A DNA stretch of 64,000 bases from Pseudomonas reidholzensis (GTDB taxonomy: Bacteria > Pseudomonadota > Gammaproteobacteria > Pseudomonadales > Pseudomonadaceae), in NCBI RefSeq assembly GCF_900536025.1, contig NZ_UNOZ01000019.1:157842-221841 (forward strand), written 5' to 3'. The notes under the pieces were generated by a model. That model saw only the letters and a program-made list of their open reading frames with translations. It did not search any database and was not told the DNA's origin. This document shows positions 1-8,232 of the stretch, one piece after another; positions within the stretch are counted from its first letter, which is position 1, and every line of letters begins with the position of its first letter. Made by a program: the position numbers and the translations under genes.

Positions 1-864
1 CGTGGCCCTGGGTCAATGTTGGTCGCGTTGTCGTCCGGTGCGTGCTGTGGCTCGCTGTCCGGTGGCTGCGTGGAAGACGACTTTCTGCAACGGCTGGGTC
101 GACATGAGTTCGACGACTGCAACCAGATTGTTCGTTATGGTGAGAGTGGATTGGCCCCGTCGCGGGCGTTGCCCTGCGGCGGGGTCCTGGATGTTCTGGT
201 AGAAAAATTCGAACCTGATTGCGCCGCCCAGGAACACTTCGCGGTGTTGCTGAGCGCGCTTGAGGGGCAGCATCTGTTGGTTCGCCATATTGCCCTCGGA
301 ACGCGCAGTCGACGCATTGAGGTCGGAGTGAGTGTCGACGCCACTGTCGCTGTAGACGCTGACCACGTACGAATTCGCGTGGGGGCGGCCCGGCGCCTGC
401 TGGTTGCAGGCCTCTCACCGGTGGCCGAGTTCTGTGCCAGTTTTGCATGCTCGCTGGGCTATGAAGTGATCGTATGTGACCCACGCGAAGAACTGACTGC
501 AACCTTTGCCATGCCACACGTGAAGCTGATGAAGATGATGCCCGCCAGCTATATTTCTCAAGGCGGATGCCATGCAGCGACGGCGATTGTCGCCTTGACC
601 CATGATCCTCGATTTGACGACCTGACCTTGCTCGAAGCCGTCAGGACACCCGCATTTTATATCGGCGCCATGGGCTCCCGGCGTACCAGTGAAAAGCGCC
701 TGGAAAGGGTCAGACGAATCGGCGGGCTGGACGACGAAGCGCTTGATCGCATCCATGCGCCGATCGGACTCAGACTGGGCAGCAAGACCCCGGCAGAAAT
801 CGCACTTGCGGTCATGGCCGACATTGTTCGGGTGAGTAACGGCGTGAGCCTTGCCCATCTCTGA
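1..864 (+). CDS. XdhC family molybdoenzyme maturation protein (5' partial)
   Basis: The reading frame is open at the window edge, so the start lies upstream; 287 residues are visible. The N-terminal part has the cysteine-containing SGGCVE segment of the XdhC/CoxI domain (about residues 21-26 here). The C-terminal Rossmann-like XdhC_C domain ends with an IGAMGSRR segment and APIGLRLGSKTPAEIA. Proteins of this family bind molybdenum cofactor, help sulphurate it, and insert it into xanthine-dehydrogenase-type enzymes. That fits the molybdenum hydroxylase genes encoded convergently at 1847-4573, so it is probably their dedicated chaperone (inference). It is followed 24 bases later by an AraC regulator on the same strand. 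Family assignment is firm; the client enzyme is inferred from proximity. Confidence 0.88.
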   Translation, partial: RGPGSMLVALSSGACCGSLSGGCVEDDFLQRLGRHEFDDCNQIVRYGESGLAPSRALPCGGVLDVLVEKFEPDCAAQEHFAVLLSALEGQHLLVRHIALGTRSRRIEVGVSVDATVAVDADHVRIRVGAARRLLVAGLSPVAEFCASFACSLGYEVIVCDPREELTATFAMPHVKLMKMMPASYISQGGCHAATAIVALTHDPRFDDLTLLEAVRTPAFYIGAMGSRRTSEKRLERVRRIGGLDDEALDRIHAPIGLRLGSKTPAEIALAVMADIVRVSNGVSLAHL

Positions 865-888
865 ATCGGGCTGTAGTGGGAGTTGAAT

Positions 889-1797
889 GTGAATAGCGAT
901 CTGGCAAATGGCCACCTCATGACGGATATCACGCGGCTCGCCAGATCGGTTAGCCAACTGGTGCCAGGTGATGCTGACCGCATCACCGACATTCCCGGTC
1001 TGAGCCTGCACCGGCGTAAAGCGCTTACGGCGCCCATGCACTGTATCTACGGCCTGGGCATTGGCGTGACCTTGCAAGGTGGCAAGCAGGTGATCGTCGG
1101 CAGTGAGGTCCTCCCCTATGCGCCCGGCGAGTCGATGGTGACCAGTGTCGATCTCCCGGTCACTTCCCACGTCACTCAAGCCAGCGTACACAAGCCATTC
1201 CTCGGCATGATGCTGGCACTCGACAGCACCACCGTGATGCAGGTCGCCGAGCGCATGCGGTTATCACAGCGCATGCGCGATGACGCGTTTCGTCCCGTGA
1301 CCGTACAGCCTTTGGATGCCGGGGTGCTGGATGCGCTGCGACGCTTGGTGGACTTGCTCAAGGAGCCCCACTGGATTGAAACCCTGGCTCCGCTGATCAA
1401 GGAAGAGATCATTGCCCGGCTGTTGAACGGCGCGCATGGCCCGCAGTTGCTGCATGTGATTGCCGCGGGTTCTCCGAGCCAGCAAATTGCCAAGACACTC
1501 GCCTGGCTCAAGGTGAACTTCCGTCAGGCATTGCGCATGGATGATCTGGCGGCACAAGCGCACATGAGTCCTTCCACGTTTCGCCAACACTTCCGGGCCG
1601 TGACCGGGATGAGCCCGCTGCAGTATCAGAAACAATTACGGCTACAAGCGGCTCGCCAGTTGATGCTCATCCAGAATATCGATGCAGGCAGTGCGGGTGG
1701 GCTGGTGGGGTATGAAAGCTCATCGCAGTTCAGCCGCGAATACAGCCGGCTGTTCGGCGAACCCCCTCAGCGTGACATCAAGCGGATTCGCCTGTGA
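889..1797 (+). CDS. AraC family transcriptional regulator (AraC_N type)
   Basis: The 302-residue protein has an N-terminal AraC-type ligand-binding domain (about residues 25-180, with the typical SVDLPVTSHVTQAS stretch) and a C-terminal double helix-turn-helix (about 205-300; segments AAQAHMSPSTFRQHFRAVTG and GYESSSQFSREYSRLFG). The GTG at 889 was chosen because GGGAG lies 6 bases upstream; TTG 883 and ATG 919 are alternatives. It follows the xdhC-like gene by 24 bases and converges on the molybdenum hydroxylase genes. Regulators of this subfamily often control neighbouring dehydrogenase or oxidoreductase genes, so it may control xdhC and the iorAB-like genes. The ligand is unknown. Confidence 0.85.
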   Translation: MNSDLANGHLMTDITRLARSVSQLVPGDADRITDIPGLSLHRRKALTAPMHCIYGLGIGVTLQGGKQVIVGSEVLPYAPGESMVTSVDLPVTSHVTQASVHKPFLGMMLALDSTTVMQVAERMRLSQRMRDDAFRPVTVQPLDAGVLDALRRLVDLLKEPHWIETLAPLIKEEIIARLLNGAHGPQLLHVIAAGSPSQQIAKTLAWLKVNFRQALRMDDLAAQAHMSPSTFRQHFRAVTGMSPLQYQKQLRLQAARQLMLIQNIDAGSAGGLVGYESSSQFSREYSRLFGEPPQRDIKRIRL

Positions 1798-1846
1798 CAG
1801 GCTCAGTGCCGTGTGAGGGGAGCCTCTAGCCAGCCGCTTCGTCGTT

Positions 1847-4087
1847 CTATGCCAGCTTGAACGGCAGTTCGCGTATGGGCTTACCCGTCAGGCTGGCAAT
1901 GGCGTTTGCAAAAGCGGGGGCCAGTGCCGGCAGGCCCGGCTCGCCCATGCCGGTGGGCGGTTCGGCGCTTGGGACTACATGGACCGCGAACTCGGGCATG
2001 TCGGTGATGCGCGGCACGCTGAAGTCGGCAAAGTTGCTTTGCTGTACCACGCCGTCTTTCAGGGTGATGGCATTGCCTGGCAGGCACATCGACAAACCCA
2101 TCAGCGCCGCGCCTTGCACTTGGGCCTCGACGCTGCGCGGGTTGACCACCAGGTTGCAATGCACACCGGCGGTCACGTGGTGCAGTACCGGGCGACCGTT
2201 CTGCACTGAGGCTTGCACCACATAAGCCACTACCGAACTGAAACACTCATGGACCGCAACGCCCCACGCGTGCCCGGCAGGCAGTTGACGTTTGCCATAC
2301 CCGCTCTTGTCCACCGCTAATTGCAGCGCTTGGCGATGACGCGGGCTCTGCTCGCCAAACAGCTTCATTCGGTAAGCCACCGGGTCTTGCTTTGTCGCGC
2401 GCGCAATCTCGTCGAGCAGCGTCTCCATCACGAACGCCGTGTGGGTAGAGCCCACGCTGCGCCACCACAGCACGGGGATGTTGAGCGTGGGATGGTGGAC
2501 TGTCAGCCGCATCGGCAGGGGATAAGGGTCACGCATGCCTTCTGTCGCAGTCGGGTCGATGCCGTTCTTGACCCGACCGCCGAACACTGTGCCGGTGATG
2601 ATCGATTGCCCGACCAGGACGTGGTCCCACGCCAAGACCTTGCCGCTGTCATCAAAGCCTATACGCGCCCGATGCAGGTGCATGGGGCGGTAATAGCCGC
2701 CCTTGATATCGTCCTCGCGGCTCCAGAGCGTCCGTATAGGGGCATTCAGCCCAACTGACTGCGCGGCTTTAGCGACTTCACACGCCTGCACGACGAAATC
2801 ACTGGTGGGCACGCCACGCCGGCCAAAGCCACCGCCAGCCGTCTGCACGTGGATTTGAATCTGCTCGGGTTTTAGATTCAGTACCTTGGCCGCTGCGGCA
2901 CTGTCGCCCCCGGGGAACTGAGTGCCAACCCACAGTTGAGCGCTCTTGCCGGAAATCTGCACGGTGCAGTTCAGCGGCTCCATCGGGGCGTGAGCCAGGT
3001 AGGGGAAGACGAACTCGGCCTCCACTACATGCTTGGCTGTTGCAAGCGGTGCCATGTCGGCGTCGAAGTGGGTCAAGCCCGGTTGATCCGCTAACGCCTG
3101 GTACTGGATCAGTTGCTGTTGGCTGTCGACCTTCTCGACGCTGGCCAGGTCCCATTGCAGCTTCAATGCGTCGCGTCCAAGCTTCGCCTGCCAGTAGCCA
3201 TCGGCAATCACCGCGACACCTTCGGCGCCGCCGTCCAGCGGTACGCGCAGCACGGCTTTCACCCCCTTGGTTGTGCGTGCGGCGCTGTCATCCAGAGAGG
3301 CGATTCTTGCCCCGAACACCGGTGGGCGTGCGATGACGGCAGTGAGCTGTCCAGGCAAGTGCATGTCGATACCGAAATCCTGCTGGCCACTGCTCTTGGC
3401 CTTGGCATCGATGCGCGTAGTGGCCTGGCCAATGATGCGAAAATCCTTGGGATCCTTGAGCGTGACCTCGTCTGGCACGGGCAAGGCCATCGCCGCCTCT
3501 GCCAGTTCGCCGTAGCTCGCTTCGAGGCCGGCGGGGCCACGCACCTTGCCCGCGTGAGTACTGAGGCGCGTGACCTCCACGTTCCAGCGTGCGGCCGCTG
3601 CCGCGAGCAGCATGGCCCGAGCGCGCGCACCCAGTTCGCGGTACTGGGTGTAGCTGTTTTTGATCGAGTTGGAGCCGCCGGTAAGGTGCATACCGAAAAT
3701 CGGATCCTGGTAGGCACTGTCGTTACTGCCGTTGCGGCTGCGCACAAGGCTCCAGTCGGCATCGAGCTCCTCGGCAAGAATCATCGGCAGCCCGGTCTGA
3801 ACGCCCTGGCCGAACTCCAGCCGGTTGATGGTTACGGTGACCTGTCCGCTGGAGTCGATCTGCACGAATGCAGCGGGTTGCTGACTCGGTTTGAGCAGCG
3901 CGGCATCACCGCCAGTGGCCTCTTGCGCCAGCGCCAGGTGCGGAAAGGCACCCAGCGCCAGGCCGCCAATCCCGACGATTTTGAGGAAACTGCGGCGTGG
4001 AAGTGTGAGGGCGCCGTCGTCTTGATCGCGTTCGAGCAGGTGTTGCAAGGCACGCGGGAGCTCGGGAGTGAAGAGGTCGTTCAGCAT
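1847..4087 (-). CDS. Molybdopterin-binding large subunit of an aldehyde/isoquinoline oxidoreductase (IorB type)
   Basis: This 746-residue protein belongs to the xanthine dehydrogenase superfamily of molybdopterin-binding subunits, in the single-chain-duplicated IorB branch. A twin-arginine signal lies after an unusually long N-terminal stretch: RR at residues 31-32 in PRRSFLKIVG, then a hydrophobic run ending in LALA near residue 54. The enzyme should therefore be exported folded to the periplasm. A GGGFGRRG cofactor-binding motif is present, as is the C-terminal GMGEPGLPALAPA motif with the base-like glutamate region. GGAG sits 6 bases before the ATG, which lies 12 bases after the small-subunit stop. 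These enzymes hydroxylate N-heterocycles or oxidise aldehydes; the substrate cannot be read from sequence. No cytochrome electron acceptor is encoded beside it. Confidence 0.85.
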   Translation of the reverse strand: MLNDLFTPELPRALQHLLERDQDDGALTLPRRSFLKIVGIGGLALGAFPHLALAQEATGGDAALLKPSQQPAAFVQIDSSGQVTVTINRLEFGQGVQTGLPMILAEELDADWSLVRSRNGSNDSAYQDPIFGMHLTGGSNSIKNSYTQYRELGARARAMLLAAAAARWNVEVTRLSTHAGKVRGPAGLEASYGELAEAAMALPVPDEVTLKDPKDFRIIGQATTRIDAKAKSSGQQDFGIDMHLPGQLTAVIARPPVFGARIASLDDSAARTTKGVKAVLRVPLDGGAEGVAVIADGYWQAKLGRDALKLQWDLASVEKVDSQQQLIQYQALADQPGLTHFDADMAPLATAKHVVEAEFVFPYLAHAPMEPLNCTVQISGKSAQLWVGTQFPGGDSAAAAKVLNLKPEQIQIHVQTAGGGFGRRGVPTSDFVVQACEVAKAAQSVGLNAPIRTLWSREDDIKGGYYRPMHLHRARIGFDDSGKVLAWDHVLVGQSIITGTVFGGRVKNGIDPTATEGMRDPYPLPMRLTVHHPTLNIPVLWWRSVGSTHTAFVMETLLDEIARATKQDPVAYRMKLFGEQSPRHRQALQLAVDKSGYGKRQLPAGHAWGVAVHECFSSVVAYVVQASVQNGRPVLHHVTAGVHCNLVVNPRSVEAQVQGAALMGLSMCLPGNAITLKDGVVQQSNFADFSVPRITDMPEFAVHVVPSAEPPTGMGEPGLPALAPAFANAIASLTGKPIRELPFKLA

Positions 4088-4099
4088 GGTGAGCTCCGA

Positions 4100-4573
4100 T
4101 CAGGCAAGGACTTTGGCGGCATCCGCCACGGCTGCGCGAATACGCGCATAGGTACCACAGCGGCAGATATTGCCCGCCATGGCCGAATCGATCTCGGCAG
4201 CGGTGGGTTGCTTGCCTTTGGGCTGCGCCTGTAAAAACGCCGTGGCGCTCATGATCTGCCCGCTCTGACAGTACCCGCACTGCGCCACATCGTGCTTGAC
4301 CCACGCCTCATGAACCGCCGCACCGACCGGGTCGCTGCCATCTGTTGCCGCTTCGATGGTGGTGATCTTGCGACCCTCGGCCGCGGCTATTGGCGTCACA
4401 CAGGATCGAATGGCCTGACCATCCAGGTGAACGGTGCAGGCGCCGCACAGCGCCGCGCCGCAGCCGAACTTGGTGCCGGTCATCCCCAGGGTGTCACGCA
4501 GGGTCCAGAGAATGGGGGTGCTGGGATCTACGTCAACCGTGTATTCACGGCCATTGATGGTGAGGACGCTCAT
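4100..4573 (-). CDS. (2Fe-2S)-binding small subunit of the molybdenum hydroxylase (IorA type)
   Basis: The 157-residue protein has an N-terminal plant-type ferredoxin domain with cysteines in CGAALCGAC (about residues 38-46) and a further cysteine near 58. The C-terminal four-helix [2Fe-2S] domain has CGYCQSG (about 98-104) and NICRCGTY (about 134-141). This is the complete eight-cysteine set of the family. The length is normal for IorA/CoxS-type subunits. It is the first gene of a two-gene unit with the large subunit 12 bases downstream, and carries electrons from the molybdenum site. It has no signal peptide, so it is presumably co-exported with the TAT-tagged large subunit, as known for this family. 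Confidence 0.9.
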   Translation of the reverse strand: MSVLTINGREYTVDVDPSTPILWTLRDTLGMTGTKFGCGAALCGACTVHLDGQAIRSCVTPIAAAEGRKITTIEAATDGSDPVGAAVHEAWVKHDVAQCGYCQSGQIMSATAFLQAQPKGKQPTAAEIDSAMAGNICRCGTYARIRAAVADAAKVLA

Positions 4574-4685
4574 GATGGGACAGCTCTCCGGAATGTGTGT
4601 GCGCAGCAGCTTGCACTCATTAACGGCTAACTATAGAGCGGTGCCTGCGGGGCTGATTGCACAATCCGAGCAAATGATTGCCCGA

Positions 4686-5435
4686 TCATTGACCTTGCTG
4701 TGCGCTGAGTTGCACCGGGTCGAGCAGGGCATGGCCATTGACCACGATCCGCACATTGGCTGCACTGAGCTTCTCGATATCGCTCAGCGCCGGATTGCCG
4801 TAGTTGATGAGCATGATCGGCACGCAAAGGTGTGAGGTGAGTGCCTGCAAGTGCTGCAGGTCCTTGACGCCGACAAGGCAAATCGCATCGGCCCCGGCTT
4901 TTTGATAGGCGGCGGTGCGGGCAATGGAATCCTCCAGCGTGGTCACCGCCACATTCGTACGGGCGATAATACTGAGTGCGTCATCTGAACGGGCAAACCG
5001 CGCAGCGTAGATCTTGCTGGTGGCTTCTTCCAGTTCGATAAGAACGTGCGTCTGCTCGTCGTACTTGGCCGGTATTTGGGTGTCTTCAAGCGTCAGCGCG
5101 GCCACACCGGCTTTCTGCAGCTCGGTCACTGTTCGCATGACATTGAGCGTATTTCCAGACCCAAGATCAGCGTCGCCAATGATCGGGATTTGGCTGGCCC
5201 TCCCAACTCGACACACCTGCTCGACGTAATCCTCGAGCGTGAGCAATGCAATGTCCGGTGCCCCGAGCACTTGCAGCGAGGCGACCGAACCACCTTGGAT
5301 GGCAACCTCAAAACCAAGGTCGGACGCCATGCGGACCGAGAGGGGATCGAAAACGGACGCGGCAAATTTACAGGCGGTGCCCTGAAGCAACTCAGCAAAT
5401 GCCAAGCGCAGTCGATGATGTGATCGCTCGATCAT
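4686..5435 (-). CDS. Oxaloacetate decarboxylase of the PEP mutase/isocitrate lyase superfamily (C-terminally short)
   Basis: The 249-residue protein resembles P. aeruginosa PA4872, a characterised oxaloacetate decarboxylase, over its whole length: SVFDPLSVRMASDLGFE, GGSVASLQVLGAPD, GDADLGSGN (metal-binding region) and IVVNGHALL. The histidine in the last segment is residue 235, the same number as the catalytic His235 of PA4872. ATG 5435 has GGGAG 6 bases upstream; an in-frame GTG at 5450 lacks this. As I recall, PA4872 is about 287 residues, so the last 35-40 residues are missing here and no continuation is visible in other frames. It lies downstream of tarD and dctA on the same strand, so it probably turns tartrate-derived oxaloacetate into pyruvate and CO2 (inference). 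Confidence 0.8.
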   Translation of the reverse strand: MIERSHHRLRLAFAELLQGTACKFAASVFDPLSVRMASDLGFEVAIQGGSVASLQVLGAPDIALLTLEDYVEQVCRVGRASQIPIIGDADLGSGNTLNVMRTVTELQKAGVAALTLEDTQIPAKYDEQTHVLIELEEATSKIYAARFARSDDALSIIARTNVAVTTLEDSIARTAAYQKAGADAICLVGVKDLQHLQALTSHLCVPIMLINYGNPALSDIEKLSAANVRIVVNGHALLDPVQLSAQQGQ

Positions 5436-5506
5436 TGTTGTCTCCCTCACCTCGTTCGGGTAGTTGCCTGGTCTCGTTCACGCGGAGCGAGACCCGCAAA
5501 GCACTG

Positions 5507-5540
5507 CCGGTCATCGCCGTTTTCGACGGGCGATGACCGG
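5507..5540 (-). terminator. Hairpin between dctA and the decarboxylase gene
   Basis: Perfect 12-base arms CCGGTCATCGCC (5507-5518) and GGCGATGACCGG (5529-5540) with a 10-base loop lie just after the dctA stop. There is no clear T-run on the minus strand, so it may act as an mRNA-stabilising or attenuating hairpin rather than a full terminator. Confidence 0.45.
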
Positions 5541-5553
5541 ATGGTGGTGCGGG

Positions 5554-6861
5554 TTATTTTTGTGCCAGCAATGCCTTCCTCTGCGCCTTTTCGTGTTTCA
5601 TGGCGGCGATTTCACGCTCGCAGGCCTCGGCATCGAACGAGTTGTCCCACTTGGCAATGGCGAGGGTGCCGATGCCATTGCCGATCAGGTTGGTCACGGC
5701 CCGCGCTTCGTTGAGGAAGCGGTCGATGCCCAGGAGCAGGACCAGGCCTACCAGAGGAATGGAGTGGATGGTCGTGAGCGTTGCAGCCAGCGTCACGAAT
5801 CCGGCGCCCGCCACGCCAGCCGAGCCTTTCGAGGTCAGCAGGAATACGCCCAGCAGAATCATCTGATCCATGAACGTGAGTGGGGTATTGGTCGCCTGGG
5901 CGATAAAGATGGCCGCCATGGTGAGGTAGATGCAGGTGCCGTCCGCATTGAAGGTGTACCCCGTTGGCAGCACCATGCCCACCACCGATTTCTTGCAGCC
6001 AAGCTTTTCCAGCTTCACCATCATTCGTGGTAACACGGCTTCGGTGGAACAGGTGCCCAGCGTGATGAGAATTTCATCCTTGAAGTAACGCAGAAACTGC
6101 ATCAGCGGCATGCCCGACCATCTGGCCACGGCACCCAGCACGACCACGATGAAGATCAAGGTGGTGATGTACAGCGCCACCAGCAACTGCCCGAGAGACA
6201 GCAGGGTGCCAATCCCGTATTTGCCAATCGTGAACGCCATTCCGGCACCCGCACCGATCGGCGCCAGGCGCATCACCATGGCGACGATCTTGAACAGGCC
6301 TTGCAGGAACAGGTCGATGGTGTTGATCAGCGGTTTGCTGGTTTCGCCCATTTGAACCAGGGCAACCCCCATCAGTACCGAAAGCAGAATGACCTGAAGC
6401 ATGATGCCGTTCGAGAATGCGCCAATGAACGTATGCGGAATGATATTGAGGAAGAATTCAATGGTGCCGCCTTGTTCGCTTGCGGCTTGGCTGTATTTGC
6501 TGATAGCACTGGCGTCGAGTGCACTGGCGTTGATGTTCATGCCTTCGCCAGGCTTCACGATGTTGACTACGATGAGGCCGACGACCAACGCGATGGTTGA
6601 AAGAATCTCGAAGTAGATCAGCGCTTTTACGCCAATCCGCCCGACCTCCTTGATACTGCCCATCTTCGCGATACCCACGACGACGGTACCGAAAATAATG
6701 GGCGCCAAGAGCATTTTGATCAGTTTGATGAAACCATCGGCAAAGGGTTGAAGCTTGGCGCCAATGTCAGGGACGAAGTAACCGATTGCGGCACCGATCA
6801 CGATGCCGATCAGCACTTGCACGTACAGCTGGCTGTACCAGCGGGAACTGGAAATTTCCAC
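5554..6861 (-). CDS. dctA: C4-dicarboxylate:cation symporter DctA family
   Basis: The 435-residue inner-membrane carrier is of the DAACS (glutamate/dicarboxylate) family, with the usual eight transmembrane helices and two re-entrant loops. Family signatures include IKLIKMLLAPIIFGTVVVGI near the N-terminus, LGTCSTEAVLPRMM (serine-rich re-entrant loop) and GYTFNADGTCIYLTMAAIF. The start is GTG at 6861, with GAGG 7 bases upstream. The gene lies 102 bases downstream of tarD and upstream of an oxaloacetate decarboxylase gene, so tartrate or a related C4-dicarboxylate is the likely substrate. A Crc-type CA motif precedes its ribosome-binding site. DctA of pseudomonads normally takes up succinate, malate and fumarate, so this may be a specialised second copy. 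Confidence 0.88.
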   Translation of the reverse strand: MEISSSRWYSQLYVQVLIGIVIGAAIGYFVPDIGAKLQPFADGFIKLIKMLLAPIIFGTVVVGIAKMGSIKEVGRIGVKALIYFEILSTIALVVGLIVVNIVKPGEGMNINASALDASAISKYSQAASEQGGTIEFFLNIIPHTFIGAFSNGIMLQVILLSVLMGVALVQMGETSKPLINTIDLFLQGLFKIVAMVMRLAPIGAGAGMAFTIGKYGIGTLLSLGQLLVALYITTLIFIVVVLGAVARWSGMPLMQFLRYFKDEILITLGTCSTEAVLPRMMVKLEKLGCKKSVVGMVLPTGYTFNADGTCIYLTMAAIFIAQATNTPLTFMDQMILLGVFLLTSKGSAGVAGAGFVTLAATLTTIHSIPLVGLVLLLGIDRFLNEARAVTNLIGNGIGTLAIAKWDNSFDAEACEREIAAMKHEKAQRKALLAQK

Positions 6862-6875
6862 GGAAGCACCTCATT

Positions 6876-6883
6876 TTATTGTT
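6876..6883 (-). promoter_or_regulatory. CA motif (Hfq/Crc-type) in the dctA leader
   Basis: On the minus strand the sequence AACAATAA fits the AAnAAnAA motif bound by Hfq with Crc. It lies about 14 bases upstream of the GTG start, just ahead of the GAGG ribosome-binding site. Regulation is inferred. Confidence 0.45.
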
Positions 6884-6926
6884 GTGATGGGCATGTGGCG
6901 CGGCGTCGGTGGGGTGACGCCGAAGA

Positions 6927-6952
6927 CTGCGGCCTCTTTGCAGAGGCCGCAG
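6927..6952 (-). terminator. Hairpin between tarD and dctA
   Basis: Perfect 11-base arms CTGCGGCCTCT (6927-6937) and AGAGGCCGCAG (6942-6952) with a 4-base loop lie 12 bases past the tarD stop. There is no strong T-run. It could partly terminate or process the transcript and lower dctA expression relative to tarD. Confidence 0.5.
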
Positions 6953-6963
6953 AGCGAGGGTGA

Positions 6964-8133
6964 TCAGCCTTCGCCCAACTCGCGCATGACGGCGTACAAG
7001 GCAGACTTGGCTTCGAATCCGACCCCTGGGATATCCGGCAGGCCGACATAGCCGTTCTCGACGCGGATACCATCAGCGAAACCGCCGAAAGGCTGGAACA
7101 CGTCCGGGTACGATTCATTGCCGCCCAGGTGCAGGCCGGCCGCGATGTTCAGGGACATCTGGTGGCCACCGTGCGGCACCACGCGGCGGGAGGACCAGCC
7201 CATTTCTTCCATCACCTTGAGGGTGCGCATGTACTCCACCAGGCCATAGGACAGCGCACAGTCGAACTGCAGGTAGTCACGATCCGGGCGCATGCCGCCA
7301 TGGCGCAGCAGGTTGCGGGCGTCTTGATGGGAGAACAGGTTTTCACCGGTGGCCATGGGCAGTTCGTAATGGTTGGCCAGCTCGGCCTGCAGTGCGTAGT
7401 CGAGGGGGTCGCCGATCTCTTCGTACCAGAACAGGTTGTACGGCTTGATGGCTTCGGCGTAGGCGATGGCGGTCTTCAGGTCGAAGCGGCCGTTGGCATC
7501 GACGGCCAGGCGGCGGCCGTCACCCACCACTTCGAGCACGGCTTCGATGCGGCGGATATCTTCGTCCAGCGGGACCGCGCCGATCTTCATCTTGACCACG
7601 TCGTAGCCGCGGTCCAGGTAGCTCTGCATCTCGGCCTTGAGTTTGGTTTGATCTTTGCCGGGGTAGTAGTAGCCGCCCGCTGCATAGACCCAGACCTTGT
7701 CATCCGCCACGCCGTCCCGATAGCGGTCGGCCAGCAGGCGATAGAGCGGTTTGCCTTCGATCTTGGCGACAGCATCCCACACCGCCATGTCGATGGTGCC
7801 GACGGCGACCGAGCGCTCACCGTGCCCCCCTGGCTTTTCGTTGGTCATCAGGGTCTTCCAGATGGCGAACGGGTCCAGGTTGTTGTTTTCGTGGTCGATC
7901 AGCGTGTCGGGATCAGCTTCAGTGATGCGTGCCAGGAAGCGATCACGCATCAGTGCGCCTTGACCGTAGCGGCCGTTGGAATTGAAGCCGTAGCCGATGA
8001 CGGGTTTGCCGTCGCGAATCACATCCGTGACGACAGCGACGACCGAGCAGGTCATTTTGGAGAAGTCGATGTAGGCGTTGGCAATGGGCGAGGCGATAGA
8101 AACAGTTTTTTCACGGATGTCTACGATGCGCAT
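6964..8133 (-). CDS. tarD: D(-)-tartrate dehydratase (enolase superfamily)
   Basis: The 389-residue protein closely resembles the characterised Bradyrhizobium D-tartrate dehydratase, with the same length. That enzyme converts D-tartrate to oxaloacetate and water. The visible active site matches: KMK with Lys181 and Lys183 in YDVVKMKIG, magnesium ligands Asp212 (VDANGRF), Glu238/Glu239 (WYEE) and Glu264 (TGENLFSH), and the acid His321 in VVPHGGHQMS. GAGGA lies 7 bases before the ATG. It heads a minus-strand series tarD-dctA-oxaloacetate decarboxylase and diverges from a LysR regulator at 8233. Another mandelate-racemase-type sugar acid dehydratase is possible, but the GERSVAVGTIDMAVWD and GGYYYPG segments favour TarD. 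Confidence 0.88.
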   Translation of the reverse strand: MRIVDIREKTVSIASPIANAYIDFSKMTCSVVAVVTDVIRDGKPVIGYGFNSNGRYGQGALMRDRFLARITEADPDTLIDHENNNLDPFAIWKTLMTNEKPGGHGERSVAVGTIDMAVWDAVAKIEGKPLYRLLADRYRDGVADDKVWVYAAGGYYYPGKDQTKLKAEMQSYLDRGYDVVKMKIGAVPLDEDIRRIEAVLEVVGDGRRLAVDANGRFDLKTAIAYAEAIKPYNLFWYEEIGDPLDYALQAELANHYELPMATGENLFSHQDARNLLRHGGMRPDRDYLQFDCALSYGLVEYMRTLKVMEEMGWSSRRVVPHGGHQMSLNIAAGLHLGGNESYPDVFQPFGGFADGIRVENGYVGLPDIPGVGFEAKSALYAVMRELGEG

Positions 8134-8145
8134 GACGGGTTCCTC

Positions 8146-8153
8146 TTGTTGTT
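8146..8153 (-). promoter_or_regulatory. CA motif (Hfq/Crc-type) abutting the tarD ribosome-binding site
   Basis: On the minus strand AACAACAA directly precedes the GAGGA Shine-Dalgarno of tarD, giving AACAACAAGAGGA. This matches the AAnAAnAA consensus and is the usual position for translational repression by Hfq/Crc. Function is inferred. Confidence 0.55.
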
Positions 8154-8232
8154 TGTGGCCCCACGTTATGCTTTGCGATGTGACCCGCCCAATGCTATTA
8201 ATGCCGGACCCTATGCACAGGAGGCATGGCCC

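Noticed and set aside
7129..8232. Upstream extension of the LysR gene to give a 667-residue protein
   Set aside because: The extra part is antisense to tarD, and AGGAGG at 8219-8224 fixes the start at TTG 8233.
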